DNA from: Treponema sp.
GTDB taxonomy: Bacteria; Spirochaetota; Spirochaetia; Treponematales; Treponemataceae
Assembly: GCA_017464425.1 (NCBI GenBank)
Contig: JAFUDX010000012.1
Location: 62,001-126,000 of the forward strand
Length of the DNA: 64,000 nucleotides
Reading direction: 5' to 3'
Positions 59,968 through 64,000 of this stretch are shown one piece after another. A program made the position numbers and the translations under genes. Under the pieces are notes generated by a model, which was not told the origin of the DNA, did no database searches, and was given only the letters and a program-made list of their open reading frames with translations. The stretch's first letter is position 1. Every line of letters begins with the position of its first letter.

Positions 59968-60948
59968 TTACAACACTTTTTTGAATTCAGCGCAGATTTT
60001 CTCAATGACTTCGGGAATTTTTCCGTCAATGCTTAAGCCCGCCGCATTTTTGTGACCGCCGCCTCCGAATTGCGCCGCGATTGCACTGACATCGATGGTG
60101 TCACGCGAGCGGAATCCGCAGGTACAGGTAAGCTCCGTGTCCTGGCGGACGAACAGAACTGCTTCGATTCCGTCTGCGGAAAGCAGCATGGAATAGAGCG
60201 CATCGGAATCCCGTCCTTCTTGCCCCCACTGTTTTGTGTCGTCCATTGTTTCGTAGGTGACGGCGAGCTTGTTGTTATAGCGGCGTTCCACACGGTCAAG
60301 CATAATTCCGAGCAATTTTCGCGTGGAGTAGGGCTTTCCTCCTGTGATTTTATCATAGATTTTGCGTGGATTTGCACCAGATTCCACGAGCCGCGCCGCC
60401 TGCCGAAAGACTTCCGCCGAGTCGGTGTTCAAAAATCTGAAATAGCCCGTGTCCGTTGAAAGCCCCGTAAAAAGGAATGTGGCGGTTTGTGAAGGAAGGA
60501 GACCAATGAGCTTTTCATACAGTTGCTGGATAAGGCATGCCGTTGCGGGCGATGAGGGATCAATTATGCAGTTTTCTGTGACATCGGCGGTTTTGTGATG
60601 ATCGATGATATAGGTGCCGAGATTTTTTAAATCACCTTCGATTTCACCCAATCGGCTCATTTCGGAACAGTCGAGAATGATAAGACCTGCTTTTTTTCGC
60701 TCAGGCTCAGAAAGAAAAAGCATTTCTGAAGAAAAGTGCTTTGCGTAGTCGCGGATTTCAGGGCGTTTAAATGGACCTGCAGAAAGCAACTGATAGCTGA
60801 GATTTTTTGCGTCAAGAATGTCCCGCATGCCAAGACAGCTGTAAATGGCATCTCCGTCAGGATCTTTGTGCCCGACTACATAAAAAAAATCGTGACTTTC
60901 AAGAAAGTTTTTGAATTCCGTGATTTTTGAATCGGAAATAATCTGCAT
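59968..60948 (-). CDS. DHH-family nanoRNase / pAp phosphatase (NrnA-like)
   Basis: 326 residues from MQIISDSKITEFKNFLESHD, with GGAG 9 bases before the ATG. It degrades 2-5-nt RNA and can dephosphorylate pAp. Motifs: VGHKDPDGDAI, ILDCSEMSRLGEI, TYIIDHHKTADVT, TGLSTDTGYFRF, and the DHHA1 domain ending in IAAQFGGGGHKNAAGLSI. Starts a group with the sigma-like protein and rdgB. A terminator upstream separates it from the secreted-protein gene. Confidence 0.92.
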   Translation of the reverse strand: MQIISDSKITEFKNFLESHDFFYVVGHKDPDGDAIYSCLGMRDILDAKNLSYQLLSAGPFKRPEIRDYAKHFSSEMLFLSEPERKKAGLIILDCSEMSRLGEIEGDLKNLGTYIIDHHKTADVTENCIIDPSSPATACLIQQLYEKLIGLLPSQTATFLFTGLSTDTGYFRFLNTDSAEVFRQAARLVESGANPRKIYDKITGGKPYSTRKLLGIMLDRVERRYNNKLAVTYETMDDTKQWGQEGRDSDALYSMLLSADGIEAVLFVRQDTELTCTCGFRSRDTIDVSAIAAQFGGGGHKNAAGLSIDGKIPEVIEKICAEFKKVL

Positions 60949-60982
60949 AAGTTTGCTCCACTGTACTAACTGTGATATATGT

Positions 60983-61013
60983 AAAAAAATAAGGGCTGCC
61001 AAAAACAGCCCTT
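60983..61013 (-). terminator. Terminator after the small secreted-protein gene
   Basis: AAGGGCTG (61006-61013 side) and CAGCCCTT (60991-60998) pair around 7 bases on the minus strand, followed by ATTTTTTTAC. It isolates the downstream DHH gene. Confidence 0.85.
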
Positions 61014-61035
61014 TTAAAAGAAATCATAATTGCGA

Positions 61036-61467
61036 TTAGTATTTGATTTCGAGAGAGTCTTTGTCGGCATCATCAACTTTGATTTCGTGGCTTGCAATTC
61101 CCCAGATTGCCGAGGCGCGAGAAGTGGGAACTGTGAGAATGACTCGCTCAAAAGAGCCGTCGCGGCTGATAACGGTCATGTATGGGTTCATGCCTTTTGG
61201 AAGCGCGCGGAAGTTGAGTTTTGCATCTGGATTTTTAGCCGCTGAGTACCATTTTTTAGGAACGGTGACAGAACCGACATCTCGATGACCTTTTGCATAC
61301 ATGACAATATATGCGTCTTTGTGGTCAAGCACTTTATAGACCTGCACATTGCGATAACTGATTGCAGCTTCCTGATATTCGTATTTGTAATCTGCCTTTT
61401 CTTTTGCAGAAGCAGAGAACAAAACACCTGCGCAGAGCAATGCTGACAAAACGAATAATTTCTTCAT
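61036..61467 (-). CDS. Small secreted protein, unknown
   Basis: 143 residues with a clear signal peptide (MKKLFVLSALLCAGVLFSAS-A) and AGGAG 8 bases before the ATG. The mature ~120 residues are beta-rich and basic (YRNVQVYKVLDHKDAYIVMY, VTVPKKWYSAAKNPDAKLNF, ERVILTVPTSRASAIWGIAS). No family recognised; similar small periplasmic proteins are common in treponemes. It has its own strong terminator, suggesting separate and perhaps high expression. Confidence 0.75.
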   Translation of the reverse strand: MKKLFVLSALLCAGVLFSASAKEKADYKYEYQEAAISYRNVQVYKVLDHKDAYIVMYAKGHRDVGSVTVPKKWYSAAKNPDAKLNFRALPKGMNPYMTVISRDGSFERVILTVPTSRASAIWGIASHEIKVDDADKDSLEIKY

Positions 61468-61518
61468 AGTAAAATCTCCTTTTAATTGCCTTTGTGGTCG
61501 TACAGAACCTTATGACCC

Positions 61519-62472
61519 CTAGATAAGCGCGAGCATAATAGCCTTGATAGTATGCTTGCGGTTTTCGGCTTCGTCCCACACCTTGCTTGCAGGACTTTCG
61601 AAAACATCTTCGGTAACTTCCTGACCAGTGACTGCGGGAAGACAATGCATGAAAATGGTAGTGCTTTTGCCCGTAGCCGCCATAAGACTGGAATTTACCT
61701 GATAGGGTGAAAGAAGGCGTGTGCGTTCTTCTTTGAGCGACTCTTCGCCCATTGAAACCCATACATCAGTATAAAGGCAATCTGCGTTTTTTACAACTGA
61801 AATTTGATCTGAAATTTCAATTTTTGCACCACTTTTTGCTGCAATGGGCGCACAAATCTCCTGAATGTCCTTTGGCGGGAACAATTCTTTGGGCGAGTAG
61901 ATGGCAAAGTCGATTCCGAGTTTTGCCGAGATAATCATGAGCGAGCGTGCGACATTGTTGCGGCCGTCTCCGCAGAATGCCCACTTAAGCCCTTTAAGCG
62001 TGCCGAAATTTTCTTTTAAGGTCATGATGTCGGCGAGAGCCTGCGTGGGGTGGAAGTCATCGGTAAGACCGTTGATGACGGGAATGCCAGAGAATTCTGC
62101 CAGTTGCTGCACATGCTCCTGCTTAAAGCCGCGAAATTCGATGGCATTGAACATTCTGCCCAAAACACGGGCGGTGTCTTTTACGGTTTCTTTGCCACCG
62201 AGTTGAATGTCGAGCGTGGACATGAATACGGGATGACCGCCTTCTTCACCAAAAGCAGTTTCAAATGATGAGCGGGTGCGGGTCGAGCGTTTTTCAAAGA
62301 TGAGAGCTATTGTTTTGCCCAAAAATCGCTGATGGACTTCGCCTGCATGGGCTTGTTTTTTGACTAAAAAAGCGTAGTCGAGAATCTGCAAGATTTCTTC
62401 TGGCTCATAATCAAGCCAGGTGAGGAGCGAGCGCCCCTTGAATGGTGAATCAAAATTTTCTGCTTGAATCAT
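61519..62472 (-). CDS. argF: Ornithine carbamoyltransferase
   Basis: 317 residues. Joins ornithine and carbamoyl phosphate to citrulline. Seen: carbamoyl-phosphate loop KRSTRTRSSFETAF, HPVFMSTLDIQLGGKETVKD, AEFSGIPVINGLTDDFHPTQ-ALADIMT and the ornithine-loop HCLPAVTGQEVTEDVF. DVWVSMGEE is also as in OTCs. No other arginine genes are near; it might act in arginine fermentation (with a distant arcA/arcC) rather than synthesis. A -10 ends 5 bases before the ATG, predicting a leaderless mRNA. Confidence 0.95.
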   Translation of the reverse strand: MIQAENFDSPFKGRSLLTWLDYEPEEILQILDYAFLVKKQAHAGEVHQRFLGKTIALIFEKRSTRTRSSFETAFGEEGGHPVFMSTLDIQLGGKETVKDTARVLGRMFNAIEFRGFKQEHVQQLAEFSGIPVINGLTDDFHPTQALADIMTLKENFGTLKGLKWAFCGDGRNNVARSLMIISAKLGIDFAIYSPKELFPPKDIQEICAPIAAKSGAKIEISDQISVVKNADCLYTDVWVSMGEESLKEERTRLLSPYQVNSSLMAATGKSTTIFMHCLPAVTGQEVTEDVFESPASKVWDEAENRKHTIKAIMLALI

Positions 62473-62477
62473 ATTTC

Positions 62478-62506
62478 ATTCTATAATTAAGAGCATTTTT
62501 GGTCAA
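62478..62506 (-). promoter_or_regulatory. Leaderless argF promoter
   Basis: Minus-strand TTGACC (62501-62506), 17 bp, TAGAAT (62478-62483), with the argF start codon beginning 5 bases after the -10. Confidence 0.65.
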
Positions 62507-62580
62507 TGAGAGAACGTGTGCAAATCAGGACAGTGTGTTTTTACTTCTCATGGTGAATAAAATCTGTTACAATCAGTACT

Positions 62581-63417
62581 ATGAAGATTATTTCATGGAA
62601 TGTGAATGGAATTCGTGCCGTTGAAAAAAAGGGCTTCGTGGATTGGCTTCTCTCTTCTGATGCCGATGTTGTGTGTATTCAAGAAACAAAGGCGCATCCG
62701 AGCCAGCTGACGCAGAATCTCGTTGCGGCGGGGAGCGAAGAAAATGTGCTGTTTCAGCTTCCGCCAAAAGATGTCGCATCTCCCGTTTCTATCGAAGAGC
62801 CGAGCGCGACATACAACTCATATTGGTCTTCTGCAAAAAAAGCCGGATATTCAAGCACCGCAATCTATAGCAAAAAAACGCCGGATAAAGTGGAACTTTT
62901 GGGAAATCCAGAATTTGACGATGAAGGCCGGGTCCTTTCTGCCTATTTTGGAAAAACGGTCGTAATTTCAGCATATTTCCCGAACAGTCAGAATCAGGGG
63001 GCGCGGCTTGATTACAAACTTGCGTTCTGCGCGGCGATTTTTGACTATTTAAACAAACTGGTGTCGGACGGATATAACATCGTTCTGTGTGGTGATTACA
63101 ATATCGCCCACAAACCGATTGATCTTGCAAATCCAAAAGCCAACGAAGGAAATGCCGGCTACTTGCCCGAAGAGCGTGCTTGGATGGACTTTTTTACCGC
63201 GAACGGATATGTTGATGTCTTCCGTGAATTCTGCAAAGAAGAAAAGCAATACACATGGTGGAGCTATCGCTTTCATGCCCGCGAAAAGGACATTGGGTGG
63301 CGAATCGACTATACCTGCGTCAACAAGCATTTTTTGCCACAAGTAACATCTGCTGGTATTTTAAAAGATGTGCTTGGTTCTGACCACTGCCCAATCGAGA
63401 TAATTATAAAAGAATAA
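62581..63417 (+). CDS. xthA: Exodeoxyribonuclease III (Xth family AP endonuclease)
   Basis: 278 residues. Removes abasic sites in base-excision repair. Seen: MKIISWNVNGIRAVEKKGF, CIQETKAHPSQL with the catalytic Glu, VVISAYFPNSQNQGARLDYK, LCGDYNIAHKPIDL, WWSYRFHAREKDIGWRIDYT and the C-terminal GSDHCPIEI with the catalytic His. TACAAT ends 7 bases before the ATG with no Shine-Dalgarno. Its stop overlaps the start of the ABC permease gene (TAATG). Confidence 0.96.
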   Translation: MKIISWNVNGIRAVEKKGFVDWLLSSDADVVCIQETKAHPSQLTQNLVAAGSEENVLFQLPPKDVASPVSIEEPSATYNSYWSSAKKAGYSSTAIYSKKTPDKVELLGNPEFDDEGRVLSAYFGKTVVISAYFPNSQNQGARLDYKLAFCAAIFDYLNKLVSDGYNIVLCGDYNIAHKPIDLANPKANEGNAGYLPEERAWMDFFTANGYVDVFREFCKEEKQYTWWSYRFHAREKDIGWRIDYTCVNKHFLPQVTSAGILKDVLGSDHCPIEIIIKE

Positions 63418-64000
63418 TGAACCGCCTATTTCAGTACTTAAAGACCCGTCCTCTCGCCATTATTTCTGTCTGCGTCCTCATCTTGCTCTATCTTTTCATG
63501 ATTTTCGCCGAATTCATCTCGCCGTACACGCCCACGCGCTCGTTTGAGGAAGACACATTCCATCCCTCAAACATCGAAATCACTGCAAAAGGCATTGTCG
63601 CGCGGGAATATCGCGTTTTAAATTCCATCACTTGGCGGTACGCAAAAGTAAAAGGTTCTGAATTCCACCACAGAATCCGCTTTTTCGTAAAGGGCGAAGA
63701 ATACCGCTTGTTCGGCGTGATTCCTGCAAGCCGCCACCTGTTCGGCACAATCCCAGACGAAACCACAGGCGAAGTCTATCCCGTCTTTTTGTTCGGCGCG
63801 GACAACTTGGGGCGCGATTTGTTTTCCCGCATGGTCTACGGAAGCCGCATCTCGCTTACGATTGGCTTTGTGGCAAGCGCAATTTCTTTGCTTCTTGCAA
63901 TCTTGCTCGGAGGGCTTGCCGGCTACTACGGCGGAAAAACCGACTGGGCGATTATGCGCTTTTCAGAATTCTTCATGCTCATCCCGGGGCTGTACCTCAT
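63417..64000 (+). CDS. Peptide-type ABC transporter permease (OppC/YejE-like), partial
   Basis: The frame from ATG 63417 (sharing the last base of the xthA stop) is open to the window end, 194 codons. One N-terminal helix (LAIISVCVLILLYLFMIFAE), then a ~90-residue periplasmic loop with FHPSNI, VFLFGADNLGRDLFSRMVYG and the start of the BPD_transp_1 domain (SRISLTIGFVASAISLLLAI). The DNLGRD motif and the long first loop match OppC/DppC permeases, especially the YejE type. No preceding permease gene is present, so its partners should follow or be elsewhere. Confidence 0.85.
   Translation, partial: MNRLFQYLKTRPLAIISVCVLILLYLFMIFAEFISPYTPTRSFEEDTFHPSNIEITAKGIVAREYRVLNSITWRYAKVKGSEFHHRIRFFVKGEEYRLFGVIPASRHLFGTIPDETTGEVYPVFLFGADNLGRDLFSRMVYGSRISLTIGFVASAISLLLAILLGGLAGYYGGKTDWAIMRFSEFFMLIPGLYL

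Noticed and set aside
1..64000. tRNA, rRNA or insertion-sequence genes
   Set aside because: Read-through of the intergenic spaces showed no T-loop GGTTCRA cores with cloverleaf pairing, no rRNA-like blocks and no transposase motifs.

Overview
The window looks like a chromosomal segment of a spirochaete, most likely a gut- or rumen-type Treponema. Support comes from the gene mix: Sec-secreted outer-membrane barrels, many lipoproteins with loose spirochaete-style lipoboxes ending in -SC or -AC, a PbpC, a spirochaete-type long GH13 protein, a lone decarboxylase-type carboxyltransferase, a flavodoxin/DUF3793 pair and fermentative transport (FNT). This is inferred from family recognition, not from a database search. 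I see no rRNA, tRNA, CRISPR array or intact insertion sequence.

Layout. 1-10.8 kb: end of a winged-helix-type regulator, priA, a glycosyltransferase, two related outer-membrane barrel genes separated by a decayed DUF4143 ATPase, thiI and a long-chain acyl-CoA ligase. 10.8-22.3 kb is accessory: a 32-bp-period palindrome array, a second DUF4143 remnant, a minus-strand operon of three surface lipoproteins followed by five small proteins, an XRE regulator diverging from it, a frameshifted DUF234 ATPase and an ankyrin-HTH fusion gene. A short repeat brackets the last two genes. 22.5-24.4 kb: yggS and xseA. 24.6-39.8 kb: a long plus-strand gene train with a reduced type II secretion machine (GspD, E, F, G and small pseudopilin-, GspM- and GspL-like proteins). 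It runs on into two lipoproteins, a clostripain-family lipoprotein protease and a 2037-residue RHS/YD protein with a cysteine-peptidase-like tail. 39.9-64 kb is mainly core metabolism and maintenance: FNT transporter, carboxyltransferase, GH13, pbpC, a NYN protein, flavodoxin/DUF3793, a hybrid kinase, sbcC, a HEAT protein, rdgB, a sigma-like HTH protein, a DHH nanoRNase, argF, xthA and the start of a peptide-type ABC permease.

How it works together. The secretion cluster is the most coherent candidate system: machine genes coupled by ATGA overlaps lead directly into an exported protease and an RHS polymorphic-toxin-like protein. This suggests a dedicated export and processing route, with no recognisable immunity gene beside it. 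The accessory island combines a regulator, an inverted-repeat operator region, surface lipoproteins with mosaic composition and small unknown proteins.

At the regulatory level three things stand out. At least nine genes have a -10 box ending 5-7 nt (one 10 nt) before the ATG and no Shine-Dalgarno, which predicts leaderless mRNAs. The same TGACA-N13-TGTCA motif sits at the promoters of the acyl-CoA ligase and the carboxyltransferase. A terminator-like hairpin lies between promoter and start codon of the DUF3793-flavodoxin operon.
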